Below, one piece after another: positions 41,861-52,421 of a stretch of 64,000 nt of DNA. The first letter of the stretch is position 1, and each line of letters starts with the position of its first letter. The DNA is from Ignelater luminosus (taxonomy: Eukaryota > Arthropoda > Insecta > Coleoptera > Elateridae): positions 248,001 to 312,000 of the forward strand of contig VTPC01000634.1 of the NCBI GenBank assembly GCA_011009095.1. The letters are read 5' to 3'. The position numbers and the translations under genes were made by a program. The notes below the pieces were generated by a model, which was given only the letters and a program-made list of their open reading frames with translations, did no database searches and had not been told where the DNA came from.

Positions 41861-42290
41861 TTAAATATTGTATTCTTCCATTGGGTCTGCTGGTACAACG
41901 GGTGGGCAATCCATTTCCAGCTTGGTTTCAATGTCTAATTTGTCATCTTCGACCTCGCGCACCACTGCGTTATTGGTGCAGCCTCTCTCGCAGTTGAGGC
42001 ACATGCTGGAGCAGCAAAGCTCTGCCTTCCTGCATCCACAATTGCACTGGCAGTTTTTTCTACCCCCAGTCATTGCTGAACCTGGTGGTAGACTCTTATA
42101 GAATGCTGCCGTGCCGCAGCTGCAGATGGTGGTGAAGTAGCGATATTGCAGCAGTACCTTGTAGTAAACGTGCCTTAGGTGGTTGAGCGTAGGCACATTT
42201 GTTCTACTGTATGTAGCCATACAGTGAAACAAGGAAACGTTCCCCAGCAGCACCTACCTTCGAATGCAGCTTGTTTGTTTATTCATTTGT
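41861..42290 (-). pseudogene. Cysteine-rich (CXC-like) tail of a dispersed insect repeat ORF
   Basis: The open frame 42253-41861 ends in a cysteine-dense stretch, KNCQCNCGCRKAELCCSSMC, then LNCERGC and an acidic tail. This arrangement resembles the tesmin/TSO1-like CXC tails on an uncharacterised, multicopy protein family in arthropod genomes. In a second frame (about 42140-42060) the sequence reads ARQHSIRVYHQVQQ, stop, LG, and in a third GERFLVSLYG (about 42255), both of which fit the region upstream of the tail in the same family. The homologous reading is thus spread over several frames, so this is a broken fragment. I cannot state the function of the family. Confidence 0.55.
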
Positions 42291-42339
42291 TTACATAGCT
42301 ACCCAGGCTTTTATCTTTGGATCTTAATATTGCATATAC

Positions 42340-42840
42340 TTCTACCTGAAAGACTATGGCGTATTCATATAGGGAAATAGGAGCTCCACTTTCGGCTTTA
42401 TACCATAGACTCCTGCTTCTGTGCCATTTGGCGCCTTTTATCCTCTTGTAAACCAGATCAGTCTATCGGTTGATGGCATAGTTGGTTTAGTGTTGTTCCA
42501 GATCTCCCTGTCAATGGCTACCAAAAAATTTTTGTCGAAGTGTGTGCTCTTAAGCTCGTGGCAAAAACAGGGTCGCCTACCCGTTTCGCAATTGAACAAT
42601 GGCCTGAGTCTGTCATTCTCAATCTAACTGTGTTCTGGAATGTGTACAAGGATTTCTTCGCATGCTCTTGTATTACAAGATCCAGCGTTATCCTCACGGT
42701 TCCTGTTATTGCCAAACAAGCCAACTCTGGATCTTGGCTAGTTTGGTTTTGGTGTTTTTTACAGCGTTCTTGACAATCATATGCATAAGATATGCTAACG
42801 TTGGCTTAATCATGCTGGTATATAACTAATATACTGTACT
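42340..42840 (-). pseudogene. Non-LTR retrotransposon fragment: RT end and RNase H
   Basis: In shifting frames the minus strand reads LACLAITGTVRITL and LDLVIQEHAKKSLY (42724-42640). These are hallmarks of the region after the RT palm in non-LTR elements. RNase H-like segments DRLIWFT (about 42465), AGVYGIKPKVELLFP (about 42410) and YEYAIVFQVEVYAIL (about 42350) follow. At least three frame changes and several stops separate them. The element belongs to a clade carrying RNase H after the RT. Its 3' side abuts the cysteine-rich fragment. Confidence 0.7.
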
Positions 42841-44104
42841 TTAAATTTGTCAACAAGATAGAACCCCCTGCCACATCAATACCCTGACTAGGTATACTGG
42901 ATAGGAACAAATGTATTATTCTGCCTCAGACTGAATTCATCTGCAGCTCCTAGTGCCACCTTTTTCAGTCTACTGATCCAAGTGATCCACACCACCTCTT
43001 GTGTATATTTAACTGTTTTCTAGGATTTTAAGCATGAGAGACATGAAATTCATCGGTCTTAGGAACTTTGTCAGTGCATTGAATTTACTTTATTTAGGTA
43101 TAAATTGTTGTTGAGATCACTAAAGAAAGATTTTTTATTTTAATACAAGAATAAGGCACTTTACTCATACACTACGTGTTTGTCCTCGACATTGCTAATT
43201 TGCGCCTTCTGCATTAAAAATAATGCCACACAGGTACTGTCTTTCATAATTTGATGTTCTTGAGATTACCCAAACCTGATTTTTAAGATATAAATTAGCG
43301 ATATTATTTCGTTCTTAAGAAGTTTGTAAACCATATTTCACTTTTTTGACAGATCGCTTTTATTTAATTTTATGTTATCCATGATCTTGCACTCCTATAA
43401 CAATCCAGAAAGCTATCATCCATTCTCAGATTTAAATCTGAATCGTTTTTCCGACTCTTGTTTTTAAAAAGGTCCTAGTTCTTTCAATGAAGTATTTTTC
43501 TTGCTCTATATTATAGTGCATGCCAGTATTTCTAAGTTTAGTTATTTCTTCAGATCTCCCTTTCGGCTAGTTTTGCCTCCATATATTTTTAAATTCTAAT
43601 CTATTCTAGCAATATATATTAATATCTAATTAGTAATCAAAGTCATAGGACTAACAAAGCAAAACATTAAAAAAGTGTACTTGAATGTACTACTTGACAG
43701 TATTTGCGTAAAAAAATAAAACGCTTTATCTAACAACTACAAAATCTAATTCTAATTGTAAGTAGAAATCCGAAAATTAGACTACAGGTACTTTAAATGT
43801 AGCATGACAGCAAAGAAGAATGTGTTTGTAATGAGAAATTTTATTAAGTAAAATATGCACAGTACAATAATATTTATATTATAAATAATTACAAAACCGT
43901 AAAAAAATCATTTCAGTTTTAATTTTCTATGTGCAGCTAATACAAATAAAATAGATAGGATTCTTATCTAATTAATTATGCTTCATGCTTCATATATATA
44001 TATATATATTCCATTAATAACTTCTATTAATTATCAGTATTCAAACAACAAACTATAGTTACACGTGTTATTCCATTTATTCATTACGCTTTCAAGTAAC
44101 CCTT
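42841..44104. other. AT-rich DNA with an (AT)n microsatellite
   Basis: The first part (to about 43,020) may be further RT remnants of the adjacent element. An (AT)9 tract lies at 43992-44009. Nothing else is recognised. Confidence 0.45.
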
Positions 44105-44940
44105 AGACATTCCGGGGTCTGTTATCTTGCCCTTCAATAACCTGCTCTATGAGTTTACCTCTTGCAATTTCGCGATCTTCGAAGTTTCTGCTTTCTTCTA
44201 ACCTGATCTATGACTGTGTATCTTGCGATTCCGAGATCGTCGGTTTTTCTTCCTTTTAACCTGCTTTTTGACTCTGCATCTTGCGGTTTCGAGGCCTTCG
44301 ACTTTCTCGCTCCATTCTAACCAGCTCTATAACTCTGCATCATGATTCCGAAGTCCTCGATTTCTCTGTCTTCTAACCTGCTCTCTGAGTTTCTATCTTG
44401 CGATTCCGAGGTCCTCGATATTTTACTTCCTGCAAGCCTGTTCTATGAGTTCGTATCTTGCGATTCCAAGATTTTCGCGTATCTTACTCCCTTTTAACCT
44501 GCTCTCTGACTTTCTATCTTACGAACCCGAGATCCTCGGTTTTTCTACTCCCTCGTAGCTTGTTCTATGAGTTCATATCTTGCGATTCCAAGATTTTCGC
44601 TTATTTTACTACCTTCTAACCTGATTTTTGATCTTGTATCTTGCGATTTCAGGATCCTAGATTGTTCTACTTCCTTCTAGCCTGCTATCTGGCTTGTATC
44701 TTGCGATTCGGAGGTCCTCGATTTTTCTACTCCCTCCTAGCCTATCCTATGAGTTCGTATCTTGCCATTCCAAGGTTCTCGGTTATTCTACTCTCTTCTA
44801 ACCTGACCAATGAGTTTGTATCTTGCGATTGCGAGATCCTCGATTGTTTTAGTGTCTTGTAGCTTGTTCTATTGTTGTTTCTCTGTATTTTTCGCTTCTT
44901 TATAATCCGCTCTATGACTTTGTTGAATCTCTCTTAACCT
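44105..44940. repeat. Minisatellite, ~60-61 bp unit, about 13 copies
   Basis: The phrase TATCTTGCGATTCCGAG recurs at about 44161, 44222, 44280, 44339, 44398, 44458, 44518, 44579, 44640, 44700, 44761 and 44822, with spacing of 58-61 bp. Each unit also contains CCTCGATTTTTCTACTCC and TCTAACCTGCTCTATGAGTT. Copies differ by substitutions and 1-3 bp indels, so the array is old. The edges fade into partial units. Confidence 0.95.
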
Positions 44941-45021
44941 GGGAATTATGATTTTCGGATACCAATGTATAGGAAGACTGTTATACCCTGAAGGTACTAC
45001 TTTGTTGTAAAGAATTGCATT

Positions 45022-45060
45022 AATAATAATAATAATAGTAATAATAATAATAGTAATAAT
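45022..45060. repeat. (AAT)n microsatellite with interruptions
   Basis: About 13 trinucleotides AAT/AGT lie just beyond the minisatellite. Confidence 0.9.
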
Positions 45061-47746
45061 TGAGAAGAATTTGCTATTAATTTGCAATTAAGTAGACATA
45101 TTTATAATTTGCTTATTATTGTAAATGCACTGTTGATTAAAAAATGCACTGTAATAATAGAATGAATGGGTTTTTGTATATTTTTCTGACTATGTCAATA
45201 TTATTTTTTGAAGCCGTAACGCGATTTATTTGTTTATTTTATTTATGTTTTTATTTATTTAGCACGAATAGTATGCATCGTGCATTTGCTATGAATACGA
45301 TACAATGCAAGTTATAGTGCAACAACCTATATAATATAGAATAAAATACTGTAATGTAATATTATATACCTAGTTAGCATTTTCTTTTTGTCATTTTAAC
45401 ATGATGTTTTTATAAAGTTAGTCTGATAATAAATCTTGAACGGATAACACCAAAAGAATTAAAAAGAGAATATCTTTAATTCAGGGTTTTTGGAAAATTC
45501 GTTTTTTAAAAACCACCAATCTCATTTGAAACTTATAATTTGCATGAATTATTGTTTATTATGCATTTTGTATTATAACATAACGCGTATGAAATGTAAT
45601 TTTTACATCATTCAAGCATGATCATGACGAAATTTAAAAAATCGAATATTTCGAGAGCTACTCGAGATATAAAAATTTAAATTTCATAGTCGTATTCAGC
45701 AGTAAAAAACTAAGTCGATATCACTATGTAGAAAAATCGCCATTTTAGATCCCGATTATCTCGAAAATATTGAAATACCGATTATGTATCTGTTGATTTT
45801 ATATAACATGTCTTGTAAAGCTACCGGAACATGGCAGTCAAACAGACAGACTTTACGAATTCAGATAAAAAAATTTTTAAATTTCGTTGAAGATTTTTGT
45901 ATAGTGTAATAACATACAATGGTAGTCTCAATTTAACTTTGTTTCAGAGATGGTAGTGATAGCTTTTTAATTTTTACTTTCTCTGCAACTACATGAAGAA
46001 ACAGTTTTGTTCACAGCTCTTTATCTAGCAAAAAAGCAAACAAATTAATTGTTGCATCAAAATGAATAATTTTTTGCGATGGCGGTGCTGTTTAGCAAAT
46101 AATTAGCAAAAGATTCGTCAATAATAAAAATATAAAAATTTTTTATGTTAGCGGTGCCAGATTAACGGACCCCTTAATGCACCTTACACGAGGGGGAGAT
46201 TTTTTTTAATTAAAACCAGGCGACCGATAGGCCTCCTGTATTGTGTGAAAAACTATTTATTTGTAACTTTTGCAAACTAGATAAAATAAATAAATATTTT
46301 GAAATATAGAGTCAGTGTAAAAAATTGAAGTAAAGATTCTTTAGTCCAAAATAAAAAAATTGACCGAATGTATTCTAGTACCAAGATGCTCCTTTAAAAA
46401 GATACAGGATGTTGAAGAATTTTTTTAATTTGTTTAAAGTACTTCAAAATAAAAACAAATTAAGAATAAACTAATCAATGATATTAACAATTACAGCAAA
46501 TGTTTAAAAAGCCCACCTTTTTGCACTAAACAGAAAAATTATTTAACACTTTTTGGTATATTCGGTTAATTAATTCCTTTATTTAGGACGTATTAGGCAC
46601 TGTAAAATTATGAAATTACATAACATACAAAATTGTCCAAAATCAGCATTTTCTAATTTTCAATTTCTTATTTTCAATTTACATAAGTCAAAGTAGGAGT
46701 TTTGAAAATTTAATGACGATAGTAGACTATAAAAAAATTAAAGATTAACAAAATAGCTGCAGAAAGCAGCTTTGCTATGATTTCATTATGTAAGTATCAA
46801 TTAAAAAGTGGAATTTAAGGAATTATTATTTTAATCGAGAAAAAAAGGTAGAAAAATAACTATTTTTCGAAAATAGACAACAGTCGTTTCCCACAGTGGA
46901 AACAAAAATGATTTTGAAGCTAAAATAATTTTTTTTTCAATTGAATGTATGGTATGCGTGGAGTCCATTTCCTTGGACCGTCCGCGATTTGTTATAATAA
47001 TAATATCTCTCAAGAATCTTTCGAAAACCGAAAAACTTTTTAAAAAATCTTATTTGCAACTATATTGGGTAAAACAAAAGAAAATATTTATATCAAAAAC
47101 TTCTGAATAATGTCCTTATATCGTATAATAAAGTAGTCTATTAAGAAGCATTTAGAGTAATGTAACGAAATTGAAATTTGATTTGTTTCGGATTACGTTA
47201 AATTTAATTCGAATAAATGAAGTTTTAATGTACTTGATCTGCTTACATGGTATGTCATTTCTCATTTACACCTCTTATTATGGAATTCATTTCAAATTAT
47301 TCTTATTGATATTATACAATCCTTCACAAAAATATTTCAACGATTTCAAATCAATTCCATTGAACCACCATTATTTTGTCATAAATAAAAGTGACTTTAA
47401 AAAGGTAGAAAAAATAGTAGCAAACTGTTAGTTGTACAGGATTGCAAAAAAACCGATAATTTGTGATATCTTTTGGAATGATACATACAACTAAAAGAAA
47501 TGATTGAACTCAGTTTTATAATAAATTAGCAAAACAATACGTGCAAGAAGTGTAGATGAGAGGTTAGACACGATGTACTTATTTACAATGTTACGTCCAT
47601 TATTAGACAATTCTAGTGATCTTACGGCTTTTTGCTACAGTTGTTACTATTAAAAAGTAATCTTAATCTCGGCTATGTAATATACAGTAAGAATAAAAAA
47701 ATGAAAGTAAAAATAAAGCTAAAAGTTAACTCATTTTATACTATAC
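45061..47746. other. Intergenic DNA; missing exon of the left CLIP gene expected here
   Basis: No gene was recognised. I searched the minus strand for a second CLIP exon with the C-x6-CC signature and found none. Confidence 0.5.
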
Positions 47747-47937
47747 CTTACATCCAAAGAGAACATTCCAGATTGCGTTTCAGAGAGTATAGAACCAGCT
47801 TCCGTATCACACTTGTTATAAGGTACACATCTGTGTACACCTTTATCTTTACCTTCACCACATTTTTCATTTGTATTTTCTTGGGCAAATACACTGATCA
47901 AGGCGATACTAATAATCAGAAATACAAATTTGTTCAT
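47747..47937 (-). CDS. Secreted CLIP-type peptide, first coding exon (left paralogue)
   Basis: The exon encodes a signal peptide (MNKFVFLIISIALISVFA, residues 1-18) followed by the first three cysteines of a CLIP domain, C26-x10-C37-x5-C43, within KCGEGKDKGVHRCVPYNKC. It then continues to GMFSLDV, matching the conserved GxxDIR-type stretch of CLIP domains from insect serine-protease homologues and prophenoloxidase-activating factors. The donor AG|GTATAG (exon end 47747) has the same phase 2 and sequence as in the right paralogue. A TTTTCCAG acceptor lies directly before AATGAAC, so a 5' non-coding exon is likely. The second coding exon with C4-C6 was not found downstream, so this gene may be incomplete, decayed, or have a distant exon. 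CLIP proteins act outside cells in immune and clotting cascades. Confidence 0.7.
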
Positions 47938-48819
47938 TCTGGAAAAAGTACGTAATAGGTATATAATGATAAATAAATCAGAGAAAAGAAATAAATACTT
48001 GTCACTTGAATTCTATTTATGCAGTCAATTTTCCAATGACGTAGGTGCGTCCAGACAAAGGAACTGATAGGTACTAACAAATCTACGTGAATTATGACCC
48101 TGTTTGTACAATTAGTTACACTAAATTAGTAAAAAACTTGTTTGTGTAATAACTTGTTCTTAGATATTCCTCGAAAAATGACATTAATAGTATAATTTGT
48201 TTCTATTTAACAAAATTAAGAAAAAAACGTGTTTACAGTATTTGATCTTTTAGTAGCTATTTTTAATATTTGGTTTAGTAAGAGCACTTATAGTCTATAG
48301 AGTTTTTTCTAACTCCAAAAGTACCCAGTATGTTAGTTTTCTGAAATTCATTAAATCGTTTACAATTTCACATTATGTAACATTCTCATCTTATTTGACT
48401 TTCAACATATAATTTGTAACTCACGATATTCTTCATTTTGCGGACTAGGTCGAATAATTCGTAATAAACATTCCAGCATAGCTGAAGCATGACGCGGGTA
48501 TAAAAAAAGGGACTTTTTTGTAACCGCTTATGAAAATCGAACAGGATTTCCTATATTTAACCAGTTACTTATTATTTGCAAAAAATTAAAGTTAGAAACG
48601 CGAAATATATAAACATAAATCATAATTGAGAAAACGACTGTATCTGGAAAAGGTTTAGTTTCTTATACAAGTAGCCGTTTCGATTCATTCTTCATGCAAT
48701 TCTTGTTTAAAAATCAAAACCAAAAACCAATTTTCTTTGAAATTGATAGACTTGTCACATTCACATTCTTCGGACGTTATCTCGGTTACTATGCCAAAAT
48801 CAGAAAACCATTAGTAAAC

Positions 48820-49495
48820 TGCACTTTAGTTTGGCAGCTGATGAAAGTAAAACCTCCACAAACGCTGATCTCATAACTTGTTTCGATAGGGTATTTACTC
48901 AAAATCAAAACTGCAGCAAGTTAAGAGTTGATACTAAAAGAGTGAGATCTGATATAAGTGAAAAAATGCAAACAAATCAATGACTAAAAGAAACCTTTAT
49001 TAATAAAAAAACATAAAACACATTAAAAAGATATAGTAACAACATTTCCAAAATTCATGGCTTACCAAAATTACACAAACAAAACCACCCTCTAAGACCT
49101 ATTATAAGTAATGTACAATCACCAACGTATAATCTATCAAAATACTTAACAGATATATTAAAAAAGATTACCGGCAATACAATATAGGTATAATGTAAAA
49201 GATACTTGGGACTTTCATAAATTCATAAAACAAGTAGAAATTCCAAAAAATTATATTTTAATTAGCCTAGATATCATTTGACAATTTACAAATACACCAA
49301 TAGATTTATCCCTAAAAATAATAGAAGATAAATGGAAACAGATTTAGACATACACTAACATGAACAAAATTAACTTTTTACAAGCTACAAAACTAGTATT
49401 AGAATCAAATTTTTTTCAATACAAAGAAGAATATTACAAACAAATATTTGGTACAGCAATGGGTAGCCCTTTATCATCTATTACAGTAAATATAG
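48820..49495 (+). pseudogene. Penelope-like element, 5' part (RT N-terminal region)
   Basis: Plus-strand translation reads KIHGLPKLHKQNHPLRPIIS and SPTYNLSKYL (from about 49040), the conserved fingers of Penelope-like reverse transcriptases. After stops and small indels come SLDI (about 49265), FLQATKLVLESNFFQYKEEY and YKQIFGTAMGSPLSS (49375-49480), the palm region before the catalytic box. It ends at VNIV, where a gypsy element has inserted, and resumes at 52,422. Several stops before 49,360 make it inactive. The true 5' limit is uncertain. Confidence 0.85.
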
Positions 49496-49624
49496 TGTTA
49501 CGTTTTGACAAAAACGTGTATTTATTTTTAATATTTATTTTTACTTAGTTTATAACAATTTATTTCCAGAATTTATTTACACTAAATTATTTATTTTATT
49601 ATGTACAGAAGAATTTATTTATCA
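49496..49624 (-). repeat. 3' LTR end fragment of the gypsy element
   Basis: AT-rich with several AATAAA motifs, ending CGTAACA at the target duplication. The expected LTR start (TGTAACGCGCCACC, as seen at 52421) is absent here, so this LTR is truncated on its inner side. Confidence 0.6.
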
Positions 49625-49858
49625 CTAATTAACATTTATTCGTCCCTGGTCTTGTAGATAGCAGGTTTTGCCTACCTCGGGGTGTTGTAAAGATACTTCT
49701 CTCGTGCGACCAAACTTGAACTTGAAGTCGACAGCTATTTCTCGGGATATCTTCAAATCTTTTGCCACGCAGTGAGCTAGAGAGTATTCTTCCGGAACTT
49801 CAAACAGGTTTCTTTGTTGCTCATGAAGAACACCAAAACGATCTTTCCTACCATTTGA
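49625..49858 (-). pseudogene. Macrodomain-like (OARD1/TARG1-type) fragment in the gypsy element
   Basis: Immediately after the pol stop codon TAA (49861-49859), and in the same frame, 77 codons run to a TAG at 49627-49625. Residues NLFEVPEEYSLAHCVAKDL, then IAVDFKFKFGR and EVGKTCYLQDQGR, follow the order of the first half of OARD1/TARG1-like macrodomains, which remove ADP-ribose from proteins and metabolites. The usual (M)(G/S)xG-I-A loop is ISREIA here, so a binding-loop glycine is changed. The second half of the fold is absent, because the sequence runs into the LTR end. The assignment rests on recognised motif order only. If correct, the parent gypsy lineage carried a macrodomain downstream of integrase, either by stop readthrough or as a separate ORF. 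Confidence 0.6.
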
Positions 49859-50356
49859 TTAAAAGGTCATAAAGTCGGTAAACGAGGGTCTTCGATCTTC
49901 AATCGCTACAACAGCTGTGGGTTGTATTTCGGCCTCTGGTTCTTGTATATCGACTTCATTTCCGCCTGCATACGGGGCCAGCCGATTGGTGTGCACAACC
50001 ATCATTTTTCCCCTTGGTGGTTTTCTAATACGGTATATCAGGACATTTATTCGTTTAATGACCTTCTAGGGCCCTTCCCATGCTCTTTGCAGTTTTGGAG
50101 ACAAGCCTCTTCGTCTTTGAGGACGATAGAGCCAAACTAGATCTCCAGGTTGATAAACTCCTGCTTGCGCTTTAATGTCGTATCGCTCTTTCATCTTGTC
50201 ACTGGCCATCTGAATATTACGACGAACATTTTCATGAATGGAGTTTAACTTCTTACGAAGGTTATCAACGTAATCATCACCGACCACGTCATTTTCACTA
50301 GGTTTGAAACCAAACTGTAGATCACATGGTAACCGAATTTCGCGCCCAAACAACAC
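49859..50356 (-). pseudogene. Gypsy integrase C-terminal part
   Basis: Reads LFGREIRLPCDLQFGF, then YQPGDLVWLYRPQRRRGLSP (the GPY/F-type SH3-like region), KLQRAWEGP and, after a frameshift near 50,066, RGKMMVVHTNRLAPYAGG and the end of pol at TAA 49861-49859. The PGDLVWL and HxxRLxPY elements are typical of Ty3/gypsy integrase tails. It is separated by a frameshift from the catalytic core upstream. Confidence 0.85.
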
Positions 50357-50392
50357 CGCCAGTTGTTTCTTGTACAGCCGAGCGGTTTGCCA

Positions 50393-50905
50393 TTAGAAAC
50401 AGATGCAGGTATTGGTCCCAATCGCGCTGTTGCTCGGACACCACCTTCGACAGTACTTCCCCATTGTTCTATTCATTCTTTCCACCATTCTATCCGACTG
50501 CGGGTTCAACGGCGTAGTTCTCATTTTTCTGATACCTAGTGATTGGCACAACTTTTGGAACAGTGCCGACTTAAAGTTCCTGCCCTGGTCGGAATGCAAT
50601 TCCAGTGGGACACCAAAACGGCTAAAGAGTTCTTTTACCAGCACGTCAGCAACCGTAGCTGCTTCTTGGTTTGGTAGAGTGTATGCCTCTGTCCATTTAC
50701 TAAAATAATCCATTGTCACCAAAATATATTTATTTCCTGCGCCCGTCTCTGGGAATGGACCCGCAATGTTTATGGCGATTCTTTCAAATAGACTACCGAC
50801 ATTATACTGTCGCATCGGGGCCTTCTTCCTACCAAGTGGCCCATTACTGGTTGCACAAACTTCGCACCGTCTGTACCATTCTCTGACGTCTTCCTTGCAG
50901 TTCAT
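50393..50905 (-). pseudogene. Gypsy integrase zinc finger end and catalytic core
   Basis: Contains the CEVC half of the HHCC zinc finger and the DDE core. The first catalytic Asp is replaced by Asn (ERIAINIAGPFP). The second is present in LHSDQGRNF and the Glu in MVERMNRT. A stop codon at its start separates it from the upstream RNase H frame, whose end carries the HLGVKKTLAKIRERFY half of the zinc finger. With the first Asp gone, strand transfer would be impossible. The frame is lost near 50,393. Confidence 0.88.
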
Positions 50906-51850
50906 TTAATAAAACCGTTCCCGAATCTTCGCCAGTGTTTTCTTAACTCCCAGATGGCATCCCGATGGCTTATCATGCAACTGTCGCAACACTTCAGGAA
51001 CCCTGTTCTTAGGAACCACTAACTGCATTCTTATTTCGGTTCCTGCTTCGTTTTCTAAAACTCTCTTTAGAAGACCATCTTGGAACTTCAGTGAGTCCCA
51101 CTGTGCCCAATATGCTTTCACAATCGAGACGTATCGGGCTATTTCTTCCCAAGCCGGTCTGCGATCAGCTGTCTTCCACTCCAATACCAATCGTAAGTCA
51201 GGATCGCTTTCTTGGTCTTTCTGAATTTCCGCGGGCTCCCAATGGTCATTAACAACTGTGGTTCGTTGTACTTGATGTTCACCATGCTTAGTCTCTATTT
51301 GCAAGCAGTGTTTGCAATCGTTGGGGCATGGCCTTTTAGATAAAGCGTCAGCGTTGCGATGGCTACGCCCAGCTCGATGTTCGGTCTCGAAATCATATTC
51401 TTGCAGCCTTTCGAGCCATCTTGCTACTTGACCTTCCGGATTTTTAAATTTCAGCAGCCACTGGAGTGCAGAATGATCTGTTCTCAACAGAAAGTTTCGG
51501 CGATAGAGGTACTTATGGAAATGCTCAATGGCCTTGACTACTGCAAGCAATTCTCTACGGGTCACGCAGTAGATACGCTCCGGCTTGGACAGAACCTTGC
51601 TAAAATAGCCGATGACCTTCTCTTGCCCATCTTGAACTTGGGACAGGACGGCGCCTATTCCGACATTGCTCGCATCTGTGTCCAGCACAAATCGCTCGTT
51701 CGGTCTGGGATAGCTTAAGATCGGAGCTGTTACTAAAGTTCGTTTAAGAGCGTTAAAGGCTCGTTCGCAATCGGCGTCCCATTGTCTTCCTCTGTCAATC
51801 TTATCAAAGGTCTCGCAAACCCACGAACGAATCACCGGTAGTAAGTACAC
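50906..51850 (-). pseudogene. Gypsy RNase H and linker
   Basis: The 314-residue frame starts within the RT connection (AFNALKRTLVTAPILSYP). It contains the RNase H motifs LDTDASNVGIGAVLSQ, TRRELLAVVKAIEHFHKYLY, RTDHSALQWLLKF and HRAGRSHRNADALSKRP, where the acidic catalytic residues are retained. It then runs to the N-terminal His-His part of the integrase zinc finger. This is the best preserved part of the element. Confidence 0.92.
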
Positions 51851-51884
51851 AAACCCAGAAAACTTCGAAGCTCGTGTTTATCTT

Positions 51885-52320
51885 TTAGGTGGGGCCATTC
51901 TTGGACCGCACGAATCCATCTTCGGATACCAAGTGACCAAGATATCTGACCTCTTTCTGGAACAGATTGCACTTCTTCGGACTCAACTGCAGATTTGCTC
52001 CACGTAATCTCAGAAACACATCTTCCAAGTTCTTCACGTGTTCCTTAAACGTTCGACCAATCACATAATATCGTCGAGGTAAACTAAACAGGTCTTCCAA
52101 GACAAACCTCTCAAAACGTTGCTGGAGCGTTACACAGACCAAATGGCACAGCTGTAAACTGATATAGACCAGAACCAATAGTAAAGGCAGTCTTCTCTCG
52201 ATGTTGTGGTTCCATTCCAACCAGCCAATACCCACTCTTCATATCCAGGGTGGAAAACCACTTGGAACCAGACGGAGTGTCCAACGTGTCATCGATTCTG
52301 GGTAACGGATTTTCCTGCAC
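51885..52320 (-). pseudogene. Gypsy reverse transcriptase fragment
   Basis: Reads PLPRIDDTLD, then KWFSTLDMKSGYW, TAFTIGSGLYQFTAVPFGLCNAPATF, the catalytic YLDD at 52081-52070 in a shifted frame, and LQLSPKKCNLFQKEVRYLGHLVS. Two frameshifts flank the YLDD box. The protein begins mid-RT, and sequence beyond 52,320 is LTR-like, so the N-terminal RT, protease and gag are deleted. Confidence 0.88.
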
Positions 52321-52421
52321 ATTCGACTCTGGATAGTTCGAGACTTCTTCGGCGCATTCGACTAGCTTGTTCGTGACTGTTCGAGAGATTTTCTAGTATA
52401 TTCTAAGGGTGGCGCGTTACA

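Larger units (their letters stand above)
49496..52421 (-). mobile_element. Ty3/gypsy LTR retrotransposon, internally deleted, inserted in the Penelope-like element
   Basis: The insertion interrupts the Penelope RT precisely. The 4-bp duplication ATAG is at 49492-49495 and 52422-52425, and removing one copy plus the insert restores the VNIVLEDL reading. On the minus strand the element starts TGTAACG and ends CGTAACA, giving TG...CA LTR ends. Order on the minus strand: start of a 5' LTR (about 52421-52322), RT, RNase H, integrase, a macrodomain-like segment, and the AT-rich end of a 3' LTR (about 49625-49496). The remainder of the 5' LTR, primer site, gag, protease and the RT N-terminus are missing, and the 3' LTR lacks its beginning, so it has suffered deletions. 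Confidence 0.9.

Noticed and set aside
44641-44862. Plus-strand open frame of 73 residues inside the minisatellite
   Set aside because: It exists only because the repeat unit is close to 60 bp. It has no homology or start context and the rest of the array is full of stops.
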